Notes under the pieces: model-generated
What the model saw: only the letters and a program-made list of their open reading frames with translations
Database searches by the model: none
What the model was told of the DNA's origin: nothing
Assembly: GCF_029968015.1 (NCBI RefSeq)
Contig: NZ_JASCIS010000026.1
Coordinates: 1 to 64,000, forward strand
DNA length: 64,000 nucleotides
Direction: 5' to 3'
Source of the DNA: Streptomyces luteolus
GTDB taxonomy: Bacteria; Actinomycetota; Actinomycetes; Streptomycetales; Streptomycetaceae
Program-made: the position numbers and the translations under genes
In this document: positions 42,179-51,063 of the stretch, in pieces
Layout: the number at the start of each line of letters is the position of its first letter
Numbering within the stretch: position 1 is the stretch's first letter

Positions 42179-42207
42179 TGCTATGCCTGTGTGGCAGAAT
42201 CTGCCAC
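42179..42207 (-). promoter_or_regulatory. Promoter and operator of the TetR-SDR operon
   Basis: On the minus strand TGGCAG, 17 nt and TAGCAT (complement of 42179-42184) form the promoter. GTGGCAG-AAT-CTGCCAC (42191-42207) is a perfect 7-bp inverted repeat that covers the -35, the expected place for autorepression by the TetR protein. Confidence 0.65.
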
Positions 42208-42350
42208 CGGCGTGCTCCGGGCAGTGACCCGCGTACCGGCGCTCGGCGCTCGGCGCTCGGCGCTCCGGCACTCCGGCGTTCCGGCGTTCCGGCGCGTACC
42301 GGCGAGCAACTCCGCGGACGATCCAGGCGAACGAACCAGGCGAACGAACG

Positions 42351-43625
42351 ATGGGACGGCAGGACCAAGTGCGGCGACGGCGATTCCTCCAGCAGACGGC
42401 CTTCCTCGCCTCGGGAGCGGCACTCGGCGCCGGCTGCGGCGCGGGCGACACCGGCACGCCCCTGCGCGTGCTGGTGGCCAGCTACGACGAGAGCGTCGGC
42501 GCCTCCATCGGCGACCAGTGGGACGACCTGGTCAAGGCCTTCGAGAAGAAGCACCCGAGCATCCAAGTCGCCGTCGAGCGCGTGCCGTTCGGGAGGCTTG
42601 ACGCCACGCTCGCCCGCCGCGTCGAACAGGGCAAGGCCCCCGACATCGCCCAGTCCAACCTGTTCGCGAACTTCGCCGAGAAGCAGCTCCTGTACGCCGC
42701 GTCCGACCTCTTCGACATCGCCACCGAGTCCGACTTCACGCTGTCCCTCGCACAGGCGGGCCGGTTCCGACGTGTCCAGTACGGCATCCCGTTGATGGCC
42801 AGCACGCCACGCCTCTTCTACAACAAGGCACTCTTCGACCAGGCGGGCATCGAAGCCCCGCCCCGCACGTGGAACGAGCTGCGCGACACGGCCCAGGCGC
42901 TGCGGACGAGCGGCGTACCGACCCCGTACGGGCTGCAGTTCGGCCCCGAGGCCGCCGAGGACGAGCTGTACGCGTGGCTCCTCGCCGGGGAGGGCGACTA
43001 CGTCACCTCCAGCGGGTACGACTTCTACTCCGACACGAACGTCGACACCCTCACCTGGCTCCGCGACAACCTGGTCACCCCCGGCCTCGCGGGCAAGGAC
43101 CCGGCCGAGCTCAACCGCACCGACGCCTACGAGCAGTTCCTCGGCGGCCGCATCGGCATGATGCTCGCCCACCCGGTGCTGATGGACGCCGCCGACTCCG
43201 TGAAACTCCCGTACGCCCACGCCGCGTTCCCCGCCAGGGGCGGCGGCGCGGCCGTACCCGTCGGCATCAACGACTGGCTCCTCGCCTTCCGCCGGAACGG
43301 CCGCCGCGCCGACTGCGCCGCGTTCCTCGAATTCGTCTACGGCAGGGAGTCCGCGGCGAGTTATGGCGGCGGCCGGGCGGCGGCCCTCCCGGTCACCGAA
43401 TCCGGCGCGGACGCCGTCGCCGGCAAGGGCAACCGGCTCGGCAAGTTCATCGACCAGCTCCCCCGGGCCCGCTTCCAGCCGACGGCGATGCACTCCTGGC
43501 CCGAGGTCCGCCAGGAGATCCGCGACGAGATCGGCCGCGCCGTCCGCCGGGACGGCGACCCGGACACGGTCCTCCGCTCCCTTCAGGCCGGCGCGACCCG
43601 AAGCGAGGCCGCGGCGAGTTCCTGA
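42351..43625 (+). CDS. Tat-exported lipoprotein, orphan sugar-binding (SBP family 1)
   Basis: A 424-residue extracellular solute-binding protein. RRRRFLQQ is a twin-arginine signal, and LGAGC a lipobox with the Cys at about 29. SYDESVG, KAPDIAQSNLFANF, YGIPLMASTPRLFYNKALFDQAGI and MMLAHPVLMDAA follow the maltose/oligosaccharide-binding class. No permease or ATPase gene is adjacent, and it is divergent from the TetR operon, so its transporter lies elsewhere or it works as a sensor. ATG at 42351 has no good ribosome site. A 7-bp repeat (CGGCGCT) lies upstream at 42238-42263. Confidence 0.83.
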   Translation: MGRQDQVRRRRFLQQTAFLASGAALGAGCGAGDTGTPLRVLVASYDESVGASIGDQWDDLVKAFEKKHPSIQVAVERVPFGRLDATLARRVEQGKAPDIAQSNLFANFAEKQLLYAASDLFDIATESDFTLSLAQAGRFRRVQYGIPLMASTPRLFYNKALFDQAGIEAPPRTWNELRDTAQALRTSGVPTPYGLQFGPEAAEDELYAWLLAGEGDYVTSSGYDFYSDTNVDTLTWLRDNLVTPGLAGKDPAELNRTDAYEQFLGGRIGMMLAHPVLMDAADSVKLPYAHAAFPARGGGAAVPVGINDWLLAFRRNGRRADCAAFLEFVYGRESAASYGGGRAAALPVTESGADAVAGKGNRLGKFIDQLPRARFQPTAMHSWPEVRQEIRDEIGRAVRRDGDPDTVLRSLQAGATRSEAAASS

Positions 43626-43658
43626 GGGCGCGGAGGCCGGACCCTCACGGGCCCCCGC

Positions 43659-45200
43659 TCACCGGAACCCGCTCACCGGAACCCGCAACCGGAACAACGC
43701 GCCCCCGCCCGGCGCGTGCTCCGCCGTCAGGGACGCCTCGTGGGCGCGGGCGATCTGGCGGGCCATGGCCAGGCCGAGGCCGGAGCCGGGCAGGGCGCGG
43801 GCGGCTCGGGCGCGGTAGAAGCGGTCGAAGACGTACGGGAGGTCCTCGTCCGTGATGCCCGGTCCGTGGTCGCGGATCAGGACCTCCAGGTGGTCGGCCG
43901 AGGCCGTACACGTCACGTCGACCGGCAGGCCCGGGGACGTGAACTTCGCCGCGTTGTCCAGGAGGCTCGAAAGGAGCCGTGACAGGCGGGCCGGCACTCC
44001 GGCGACCGTCGCGGTGTGCGCGTCGGGGGCGACGGAGAGGCTGAAGGGGACCGCCGGCCAGTGGTCGCGGGCCGCGTCGACCGCGTGCGTGAGGACGGAC
44101 GTCAGGTGCACGTCCTCGATGAGCGGGGACGGCTCCTCCTCGCGGGCGAGTTCGATCAGGTCGTTCACCAGTGTCGTCACCTCCCGCAGCTGACGTGCGA
44201 GGGCCGCGGTGGCCCGATCGCGCTGGGCATCGCTGAGCCGGTCGGCACGGGTGAGGAGCTCCGCGTTCGTACGGAGCGCGGTCAGCGGGGTGCGCAGTTC
44301 GTGCGAGGCGTCGGCGACCAGTCGGCGCTGGGCGCTCACGGACTTCTCCAGCTCGTCGAGCATCGTGTTGAACGAGGCCGCGAGCCGGGTGACCTCGTCC
44401 TCACGGCCCCCGCGCTCCGGCGGCAGCTCGATCCGGTGCCGGACGTCCCGCGTGCTCGTGATGTGCTCGGCGGTGGCCGTGAGCCGGGTCACCGGGGCCA
44501 GGCCGGTGCGCGACACCCATGAACCCAGGGCGCCCGCGAGGAGCACCCCGCCGGCGCCGAGCACACCGAGCACCCAGGCCGCCTGCCGCACCCCGCGGTC
44601 GACGGTGTCGGACCGCACGGCGACCTGCAGCGCCCGGTCGCCGTCCAGGGGAGTGGTGAGCAGCCGGGCACGATGGCCCGCGAGCGAGGTCTCGCCGTAG
44701 AACGCCCCGCGCTCGCCCGACGCCACCTCGCGGGTGGCCTCCGTGACCGGCAGCAGGAACGGCTTCGCCGGATCTTCCGCGGCCCGGGCGGGCACCAGTT
44801 GCGCGCACGCCGGTGCGGCCAGGAAGCGGCACTCGCCCTGCACCACACCCAACGGCTCGCGCCGGTACTGCTGTTCGGCCAGCCGGGCCGACTGGGACAG
44901 ATGCAGATCGAGCTGGTGCAGGAGCTGGTGCCGGATCACCAGGAACGCGGCCAGACACACCCCGACGGCGACGGCCGCCACCGCACACGACGCGGCCAGC
45001 GTCAGCCGCGTCCGCAGCGGGCGGCGCCGCAACCACCGCGCGTGCCGCCGCCGGCCCGCACCGCCCGGAGCCGTACGAGACGCCTCATTCGGAGTCGTAC
45101 GAGACCCCTCACCCGGAGCCGTACGTGACGCCTCACCCGGAGCCGTACGAGACGCCTCACCCGGAGTCGCACGAGACCCCTCACCCGAAACCCCGCTCAC
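43659..45200 (-). CDS. Two-component sensor histidine kinase
   Basis: A 513-residue membrane kinase. An N-terminal tail of repeated GEASRTAP octapeptides (about 6-45), two membrane helices (about 66-90 and 205-230) around a 115-residue external sensor with two Cys (GECRF, APACAQL), a HAMP region, the phospho-acceptor H box (ASHELRTPLTAL, near 300) and an ATP-binding domain (NAAKF, DHGPGI, GSGLGLAMARQIA). GTG at 45200 overlaps the response regulator stop (GTGA). The close Cys pair in the sensor suggests redox or disulphide sensing, which is inference. Confidence 0.9.
   Translation of the reverse strand: MSGVSGEGSRATPGEASRTAPGEASRTAPGEGSRTTPNEASRTAPGGAGRRRHARWLRRRPLRTRLTLAASCAVAAVAVGVCLAAFLVIRHQLLHQLDLHLSQSARLAEQQYRREPLGVVQGECRFLAAPACAQLVPARAAEDPAKPFLLPVTEATREVASGERGAFYGETSLAGHRARLLTTPLDGDRALQVAVRSDTVDRGVRQAAWVLGVLGAGGVLLAGALGSWVSRTGLAPVTRLTATAEHITSTRDVRHRIELPPERGGREDEVTRLAASFNTMLDELEKSVSAQRRLVADASHELRTPLTALRTNAELLTRADRLSDAQRDRATAALARQLREVTTLVNDLIELAREEEPSPLIEDVHLTSVLTHAVDAARDHWPAVPFSLSVAPDAHTATVAGVPARLSRLLSSLLDNAAKFTSPGLPVDVTCTASADHLEVLIRDHGPGITDEDLPYVFDRFYRARAARALPGSGLGLAMARQIARAHEASLTAEHAPGGGALFRLRVPVSGFR
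45067..45190. repeat. 24-bp tandem repeats in the 5' end of the kinase gene
   Basis: About five degenerate 24-nt units encode the octapeptide GEASRTAP with variations. They lie in the cytoplasmic tail before the first membrane helix and are not part of any kinase domain. Confidence 0.8.
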
Positions 45201-45919
45201 GGCAGGTCCATCCGATAGCCCACACCGTGCACGGTGTGCACCAGCCGCGGTTCGCCGTCAGCCTCCAGCTTCCGGCGCAGGTAACCCACGTACACGGCAA
45301 GGGAGTTGGAGTCGGGACCGAAGTCGCGGCCCCAGACCCGTTCCAGGATCGTCTCGCGCGGCAGCACCTGGCCGGGGTGGCGGAGCAGCAGTTCGAGCAG
45401 CGTGAACTCCGTACGGCTGAACTCCATCCGCCGCTGCCCGCGCCGCCCGACCCGGGTGCGCGGATCAAGGACCAGGTCGGCGAAGGCGAGTTCGTCCGAG
45501 GCCGCCGCAGGGCCCGACCCGGCGGACCGGCGCAGCAACGCCCGGACGCGGGCGACCAGTTCGTCCAGCGCGAACGGCTTGACCAGGTAGTCGTCGGCGC
45601 CCGCGTCGAGCCCGTCCACCCGTTCGCTCACCGAGCCGAGCGCCGTCAGGACGAGCACGGGCGTACGGTCGCCGAGGGCGCGCAGCCGCCGGCAGACCGC
45701 AAGGCCGTCCAGGCCCGGCATCAGCACGTCGAGAACGACCACGTCGGGCTCCCACGCGGCGACATCCGCCAGGGCCGCGAGCCCGTCGGCGGCGCCGCGC
45801 ACCTCGTACCCCTCTACGGCGAGGCCGTCCTCGACGGCGTACCGCACCTCCGGCTCGTCGTCGACGACCAGGACTCTCGGGGACGGCGGGGAACCGTCGG
45901 CAGGGCTCTTGGAACTCAT
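45197..45919 (-). CDS. OmpR/PhoB-family response regulator
   Basis: A 240-residue regulator. Receiver domain with acidic pocket DDE, phospho-acceptor Asp in VVVLDVLMPG, Thr in LTALGS and Lys in LVKPF, then a winged-helix DNA-binding domain (FSRTEFTLLELLLRHPGQVLPRETIL...YVGYLRRKLE). It is transcribed with the kinase and is divergent from the MurG-like operon. An 11-bp-spaced direct repeat between them is its likely binding site, so it would control itself and the wall-sugar operon. Confidence 0.92.
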   Translation of the reverse strand: MSSKSPADGSPPSPRVLVVDDEPEVRYAVEDGLAVEGYEVRGAADGLAALADVAAWEPDVVVLDVLMPGLDGLAVCRRLRALGDRTPVLVLTALGSVSERVDGLDAGADDYLVKPFALDELVARVRALLRRSAGSGPAAASDELAFADLVLDPRTRVGRRGQRRMEFSRTEFTLLELLLRHPGQVLPRETILERVWGRDFGPDSNSLAVYVGYLRRKLEADGEPRLVHTVHGVGYRMDLP

Positions 45920-45942
45920 GCGGGACAGCGTGCCAAACGCAG

Positions 45943-45960
45943 TCTTAGAACGTTCTTAGA
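45943..45960. promoter_or_regulatory. Direct repeat, probable response-regulator site
   Basis: TCTTAGA occurs at 45943-45949 and 45954-45960, exactly 11 bp apart, one helical turn, as OmpR-type dimers need. It lies 24 nt upstream of the regulator start and 22 nt upstream of the MurG-like start. Confidence 0.6.
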
Positions 45961-45982
45961 CCACGCCACCAGCGTGACCTCC

Positions 45983-47209
45983 ATGACGACACCGCGAACA
46001 ACCCAGTCCCCGCTGTCGGTGGTGATCGGCGCCGGCGGCACGGGCGGCCACATCTACCCCGGCCTGGCGCTCGCCGACGCGCTGCGGCGGGTCGAGCCGG
46101 ACGCCACGATCAGCTTCGTCGGCACCGAACGCGGCCTGGAGACCCGGCTGATCCCCGAGGCCGGCTATCGGCTGCACACCGTCGACATGATCCCCTTCGA
46201 CCCGGCGCTCGGCGCCAAGCGCTTCCTGCTGCCCGCGGCCCTCGTGAAGTCCGGCGCACAGTGCCGGAGCATCCTGCGCGCCCAGGCCGCCCACGTCGCC
46301 GTCGGCATGGGCGGCTACCCCAGCGCACCCGCCGTCGTCGGCGCCCGCATGGCGGGGTTGCCCAGCGTCATCCACGAGTCCAACGCCGTACCCGGCCGCG
46401 CCAACCGGTTCGCCGCCCTGCTCACCGACCAGATCACCCTGGCCTTCGAGGAGAGCCGCGCCCACCTCACCGGCAGCCGCCACGCAGACGTCGTCGGCAT
46501 GCCCGTCGCCGCGGAACTGGCCGCCCTGCGCCGCCCCGAACTCCGTACGACCGCACGCCGCGCCTTCGGCATACCGGACGACGTACGGATGCTCCTGGTC
46601 AACGGCGGCAGCCTCGGCGCCGCCCGCCTCACCGCGGCCGCCACCGGACTCGCCCGGCGCTGGCGGGACCGGAGCGACGTCCACCTCCTGATCAAGACCG
46701 GCCCGGCCGCCCTCGACCAGACCCGGCGGCTGCTCGCCGAATCCGGCGCGGACCGGGTGGCCACCGCCGTGCCCTACCTGGACCGGATGGACCTCGCCTA
46801 CGCCGCCGCCGACCTGGCCGTCTGCCGCGCCGGCTCGGCGACCGTCGCCGAACTCTCCGTCACGCGCACGCCCGCGGTCCTGGTGCCCTACCCGTACGCA
46901 CCCGGCGACCACCAGACCCACAACGCGCGCGTCCTCACCGACGTCGGCGCGGGCCTGCTGCTCCCCGACGCCGACACGGACCCCGACCGGCTCGCCGCCC
47001 TCGTCGAGCCGCTGCTGGCCGAGCCGTCCCGGCTGCACGCCATGGCCGCCGCGGCCCCCGAAGGACCGCACGCCCGGGCCGCGGACCTGCTCGCCGCCCA
47101 TGTGCTCCGCCTCGCCGGACGCCCCGCCCCGTACGCCAGCGCACCGCACGCGGCCGTACCGCACGCGGCGACACCCCTGACCACCACCGAAAGGACACCC
47201 ACGCCATGA
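45983..47209 (+). CDS. MurG-like N-acetylglucosaminyltransferase (second copy)
   Basis: A 408-residue GT28 glycosyltransferase. GAGGTGGHIYPGLALADAL (near 17) is the first glycine loop, VGMGGYPSAPAV and HESNAVPGRANR the lipid-side motifs, NGGSLGA the second loop and CRAGSATVAEL the UDP-GlcNAc-binding helix. MurG adds GlcNAc to lipid I. The division cluster copy must be elsewhere, and HES replaces the usual HEQ here, so this is a paralogue that may modify lipid II or another polyprenyl sugar. ATG at 45983 is close behind the regulator site. Its stop overlaps the next start (ATGA). Confidence 0.85.
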   Translation: MTTPRTTQSPLSVVIGAGGTGGHIYPGLALADALRRVEPDATISFVGTERGLETRLIPEAGYRLHTVDMIPFDPALGAKRFLLPAALVKSGAQCRSILRAQAAHVAVGMGGYPSAPAVVGARMAGLPSVIHESNAVPGRANRFAALLTDQITLAFEESRAHLTGSRHADVVGMPVAAELAALRRPELRTTARRAFGIPDDVRMLLVNGGSLGAARLTAAATGLARRWRDRSDVHLLIKTGPAALDQTRRLLAESGADRVATAVPYLDRMDLAYAAADLAVCRAGSATVAELSVTRTPAVLVPYPYAPGDHQTHNARVLTDVGAGLLLPDADTDPDRLAALVEPLLAEPSRLHAMAAAAPEGPHARAADLLAAHVLRLAGRPAPYASAPHAAVPHAATPLTTTERTPTP

Positions 47210-48234
47210 CCACCACCCCCAACAGCCCCACCAACACCCCCACCGATTGGACCGGACGCACCGTCCTCGTCACCGGCGCCGAAGGGTTCATCGGCTCCAC
47301 GCTCGTCGACCTCCTCGCCGCCCGCGGCGCCGACGTCCGCGCCTTCGTGCACTACAAGCCGTACGCCGAGAAGGGCCACCTCGCCCACCACCTCGCCGAC
47401 CCGCACAGCCCCGTCGAGACCATCACCGGCGACATACGCGACGCCGGGCGTGTCATGGACGCCGTGGCCGGCTGCGACACGGTCTTCCACCTCGCCGCCC
47501 TCATCGGCATCCCGTACAGCTACGACTCCCCGGGCGCCTACGTGCAGACCAACGTCGTCGGCACCGAGAACGTCGCCGAGGCCTGCCGCAGGCACTCCGT
47601 CCGGCGCCTCGTGCACACCTCGACCAGCGAGGTCTACGGCACCGCCCTGACCGCGCCGATCAGCGAGGAGCACCCGCTGCAGCCGCAGTCCCCGTACTCC
47701 GCGTCGAAGATCGGCACCGACATGATGGCGCTCTCGCACTGGCACGCGTTCGAGCTGCCCGTCACCGTCGTCCGCCCCTTCAACACCTACGGGCCCCGCC
47801 AGTCGGCGCGCGCCGTCATCCCCACGATCCTGGCCCAACTCCACGAGGGCGCACGCGAGATCAAGCTCGGCTCGCTCACGCCCACCCGCGACTTCACGTA
47901 CGTGACCGACACCGCCGCCGGATTCCTCGCCCTGGCCGACTGCGACCGCGCACTCGGGCACAGCGTCAACCTCGGCACCGGACAGGAGATCTCCATCGGC
48001 GACCTGGCCGAGGCCCTGATCCGCGCCTCGGGACGGGACGCCGAGGTCGTCGCCGACCCCGAACGGCTGCGGCCCGCGGGCAGCGAGGTGCAGCGGCTGC
48101 TCTCCGACAACTCCCGCGCCCGTGACTGGGCCGGCTGGCAGCCCGAGGTCTCGCTGGAGGACGGGCTGCGCCGCACCTCCGACTGGGTCGCCGCCCACCC
48201 GCACCTCTTCGCCGCCGACCGCTACCGCGTCTGA
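47206..48234 (+). CDS. NAD-dependent sugar epimerase/dehydratase, LegB-like
   Basis: A 342-residue extended SDR. VTGAEGFIGSTLVDLLAARG binds NAD, HLAALIGIPYSYDSP is typical of LegB-type UDP-GlcNAc 4,6-dehydratases, and catalysis uses Thr/Ser of TSTSEVYGT with YSASK. RPFNTYGPRQSARAVIP and RDFTYVTDTAAGF complete the family pattern. It would modify a UDP-amino sugar. Coupled to the MurG-like gene by ATGA, it may supply a variant UDP-sugar to that transferase. The gene ends in a 28-bp duplication. Confidence 0.85.
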   Translation: MTTTPNSPTNTPTDWTGRTVLVTGAEGFIGSTLVDLLAARGADVRAFVHYKPYAEKGHLAHHLADPHSPVETITGDIRDAGRVMDAVAGCDTVFHLAALIGIPYSYDSPGAYVQTNVVGTENVAEACRRHSVRRLVHTSTSEVYGTALTAPISEEHPLQPQSPYSASKIGTDMMALSHWHAFELPVTVVRPFNTYGPRQSARAVIPTILAQLHEGAREIKLGSLTPTRDFTYVTDTAAGFLALADCDRALGHSVNLGTGQEISIGDLAEALIRASGRDAEVVADPERLRPAGSEVQRLLSDNSRARDWAGWQPEVSLEDGLRRTSDWVAAHPHLFAADRYRV

Positions 48235-48276
48235 CGGCCCGGCCGCCCGCTACCGCGTCTGACGGCCCGGCCGCCC
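48221..48276. repeat. Perfect 28-bp tandem duplication across the stop codon
   Basis: Positions 48221-48248 are repeated exactly at 48249-48276. The first copy holds the last four codons and TGA of the LegB-like gene, the second is untranslated. Perfect identity implies a recent event. Confidence 0.9.
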
Positions 48277-48297
48277 GCGCCACCACCCGCGGGCGGC
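48270..48297 (+). terminator. Terminator hairpin after the MurG-LegB operon
   Basis: GCCGCCCGCG, an 8-nt loop and CGCGGGCGGC form a perfect 10-bp GC stem 36 nt after the stop. There is no T-run, as is usual in Streptomyces. Confidence 0.7.
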
Positions 48298-48420
48298 CGC
48301 ATCGACGGCGACACCGTCGGCTCGGGCCGATGAGTTCGGGGCGCGGGCCAGGTCTACAGCTGTGAGGGCCGCAGAGAGCCACGCCGGCCCGCCGCGCAAC
48401 CCGCCCCCGAGGAGCACGCC

Positions 48421-48996
48421 ATGACCGCCACCTACACCTTCGACGTCTTCTCCAGCCTCGACGGCTACGGGGCCGCAGGCGGCGACTGGACCGGCTACTG
48501 GGGCAAACAGGGCCCCGAACTCCTCGACCACCGCCTCGCCCTCTACGACCAGGAGCAGCGCATGGTCTTCGGGGCGAACACGTACCGCCTGTTCACCCGG
48601 ATGCTGGCCGACAGTACCGAGGACTCCGACGTACGCGACCCGTGGGTCACGCGCATGCGGAACCTTCCGGCGACGGTCGTGTCGACCACCCTGGAAGGGC
48701 CCCTCGACTGGCCGGACGCGACCGTCGAGAGCGGTGACGCCGTCGATGTCGTCGCCCGCCTGAAGAAGGAGTCCGACGTCCCGCTGCGCTCGCACGGCAG
48801 CCTGTCGATGAACCGGGCGCTCCTCGCCGCGGGCCTGGTCGACCGGCTCCAGGTGACGCTCTTCCCGGTCGTCACGGGCGCGTCCGGGCTCGACCCGGTG
48901 TTCCGCGGCGCGTCGGACTTCGACCTGGAGCTGGTCGAGCGGCGCACCCTCGACGGCCACATCCAGGAGCTGGTCTACCGGCCCACGCTCCACTGA
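48421..48996 (+). CDS. Dihydrofolate reductase/RibD-like protein
   Basis: A 191-residue protein of the RibD C-terminal/dihydrofolate reductase-like family. FDVFSSLDGYGA at the start, GANTYRLF, VVSTTLEGPLDWPDATV and SHGSLSMNRALLAAGLVDRLQVTLFPVVTG are family landmarks, the last being the NADPH-binding turn. These proteins are common in actinobacteria and rarely have a known substrate. ATG at 48421 follows GAGGAG. It stands alone behind the terminator. Confidence 0.85.
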   Translation: MTATYTFDVFSSLDGYGAAGGDWTGYWGKQGPELLDHRLALYDQEQRMVFGANTYRLFTRMLADSTEDSDVRDPWVTRMRNLPATVVSTTLEGPLDWPDATVESGDAVDVVARLKKESDVPLRSHGSLSMNRALLAAGLVDRLQVTLFPVVTGASGLDPVFRGASDFDLELVERRTLDGHIQELVYRPTLH

Positions 48997-49017
48997 GCGG
49001 TACGGGCATCTGGGCGC

Positions 49018-49491
49018 CTAGCGCACCGGCCCGCACTCATCGACGTACACGGTCGGCTCGGAAAGGAAGATCTCGCTCTCGACGGGCCCGTAGGCGATGT
49101 TGAAGGTGTCCAGCCAGTAGGACCAGTCACGGATGCCCGCCGCGCTGCTGAAGCGGTAGTTCAACCGCCAGCGGACCCACTGCCCCGGCAGCAGTCGCAC
49201 CGCCGGCGGCCGACGGCGTCGTGGCGGCAACCCGAAGAGGGGTGGCACGCGCGCGAGCACCCGCAGCCGGTCGCCCTCGTCCCGCAGGCTGACACCGATC
49301 TCGCGCAGGTCCCTGCGGCCGGACCGCGGCTCGAACTCGTCCCGCTCGGACAGATGGACGAAGTGGGCGCACCCGGCAGGTAGTTGAGGCAGGGCGAAGC
49401 CCGACGGCACCGCGTTTCTGCGCGCGGCGGCCTCCCCGCCCCGTGACTCCTTCGTCCAGGATGTCTTGACCCACTGCACCGTGATGTCCAC
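49018..49491 (-). CDS. Uncharacterised 157-residue protein
   Basis: I do not recognise the family. It is basic, with a central proline/arginine run (GLPPRRRRPPAVRLLPG) followed by a strand-rich part (WVRWRLNYRFSSAAGIRDWSYWLDTFNIAYG). No signal or membrane segment. ATG at 49491 follows GGAGGGTGCG. It lies between the reductase gene and the glucarate remnant. Coding bias is good, so it is probably a real gene. Confidence 0.6.
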   Translation of the reverse strand: MDITVQWVKTSWTKESRGGEAAARRNAVPSGFALPQLPAGCAHFVHLSERDEFEPRSGRRDLREIGVSLRDEGDRLRVLARVPPLFGLPPRRRRPPAVRLLPGQWVRWRLNYRFSSAAGIRDWSYWLDTFNIAYGPVESEIFLSEPTVYVDECGPVR

Positions 49492-49521
49492 CGCACCCTC
49501 CTTCCGCCGACGAGACTACGG

Positions 49522-50377
49522 TCCGCACGCCTGAGCGTGATCTCGGCGTTCGAGGTGGCTATGCTCGACGCTCTCGATGGCGCCCCGCGCGACGACTGGG
49601 GCGCGGCCCTCGAACCCGCCGGAATCGTCGAGCAGGCCCGCCGCATGCACCGCGACCACGGCTTCACGTCCTTCAAGCTCAAGGGCGGCGTCTTCCCGCC
49701 CGACCAGGAGGCCGCCGCGATCCGCGCCCTCGCCGAGGCCTTCCCCGACAGCCCTCTGCGGCTCGACCCCAACGGCGGCTGGAGCGTCGGGACCAGCCTC
49801 CGGGTCGCCGCCCAACTCGCCGATGTACTGGAGTACTTGGAGGACCCCACCACCGGCACACCCGGCATGGCGCAGGTCGCCGTGGGCACGGGCGTGCCCC
49901 TCGCCACCAACATGTGCGTGACCCGCCTCGGCGAGATCCCCGAGGCCTTCACCCGGGGCGCCGTGCAGGTCGTGCTCTCCGACCACCACTACTGGGGCGG
50001 CCTGCGCGCCACCAAGGAACTCGCCGCCATCTGCGCCACGTTCGGCGTCGGCGTCTCCATGCACTCCAACCACCCACCTCGGCATCAGCCTCGCCGCCAT
50101 GACCCACGTGGCCGCGACCCTCCCGAGCCTCGACTACGCCTGCGACACCCACCGCCCTTGGCAGACCGACGACGTCATCACCGAGCCGCACGTCTTCCGC
50201 GACGGCCGCATCGAGGTGTCCGACGCCCCCGGCCTCGGCGTCGAACTCGACCGGACCGCCCTCGCCGCCCTGCGCGGGCGCTGGCAGCGCATGCCCGGCA
50301 TGCGGGACCGCGACGACGAGGCCGGGATGCGCCTCGCCGACCCCACCTGGACGCCGCACAACTCCCCGCGCTGGTAG
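49522..50377 (+). pseudogene. Broken glucarate dehydratase
   Basis: Glucarate dehydratase motifs appear in order but in two frames and with gaps. Frame one (to about 50070) has ISAFEVAMLDA, then an abrupt APRDDWGAALEP where 25-30 residues are missing, FTSFKLKGGVFPP (catalytic Lys), RLDPNGGWSV, EYLEDPT, NMCV, LSDHHYWGGL and MHSN. At 50071-50075 one extra C shifts the frame, and AAMTHVAATLPSLDYACDTHRPWQ to the end continues in the other. The first 100 or more residues are absent. The enzyme would have fed D-glucarate into catabolism; it cannot work now. Confidence 0.85.
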
Positions 50378-50439
50378 GCGACTTACTCCGCTTCGTCGTG
50401 GAGCAACGCATCGGCCTCTTCCCGCGTCACGAGGGCACG

Positions 50440-50919
50440 TCAGCCGGTCGAGCGCAGCCGGTCCAGCTCGTCCCCGATCGCCTCGCGCAGCGAATCGTGC
50501 CGCGGACCGAGCGCGAACCGTGCGTCGGACCACCTGGCGCGGGGATAGAGCCACACCGGCAGGCCCACGAGGTCGGCGGGCTCCCACGAGAAGCGGGGCC
50601 ACACATGCGCGTGCAGGAACCCGTCCGTGTTGCCCAGGATCTCCAGATTGACCCGCCGGAAAGCCGGATCCGTATGCCGGCACACCCGCTCGACCGCCTC
50701 CCCGAGCCGTTCCATGTCGGCCAGGAAGGCCAACCGCTTCGGCCGGGGCAGGTCCGACAACCGCTCGACCCGCGGATCGTCGGCCAGCAGCACCGAGTAC
50801 CCCGGCAGGAACTGCACATCACCGATCACCGCGAACCCCGCGTCCAGGCGCCGCAGCACAGCGGGGTTCTCACCGCGCAGCGCACTCCCGACCCGATCCG
50901 CCCGCCAGTCGTCGTTCAT
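50440..50919 (-). CDS. HIT-family nucleotide hydrolase-like protein
   Basis: A 159-residue protein with a histidine-triad-type fold. HAHVWPRFSWEP replaces the usual HxHxHxx triad, keeping two His and a Pro-Arg, as in diadenosine tetraphosphate hydrolase-like actinobacterial members. GDVQFLPGYSVLLADDPRV and NLEILGNTDGFLHAHVWPR follow that group closely. ATG at 50919 starts the fold at once. After its stop the frame continues as RALVTREEADALLHDEAE and TAA (to 50384), perhaps the eroded tail of another gene. Confidence 0.8.
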   Translation of the reverse strand: MNDDWRADRVGSALRGENPAVLRRLDAGFAVIGDVQFLPGYSVLLADDPRVERLSDLPRPKRLAFLADMERLGEAVERVCRHTDPAFRRVNLEILGNTDGFLHAHVWPRFSWEPADLVGLPVWLYPRARWSDARFALGPRHDSLREAIGDELDRLRSTG

Positions 50920-51063
50920 GGACCGAGCCTAGGTTCCGGGTTCCTCGCTGTGGAAGGGGCCGCAGGGCGATCGAGGGTGCCGCCGCCGACAGTGTGGGAC
51001 GTGTTCCGCAGAAGCCTTGCCGGGTTCACCAGTCGTGAATCGCCCCGTCTTTCGGACGGTTGA

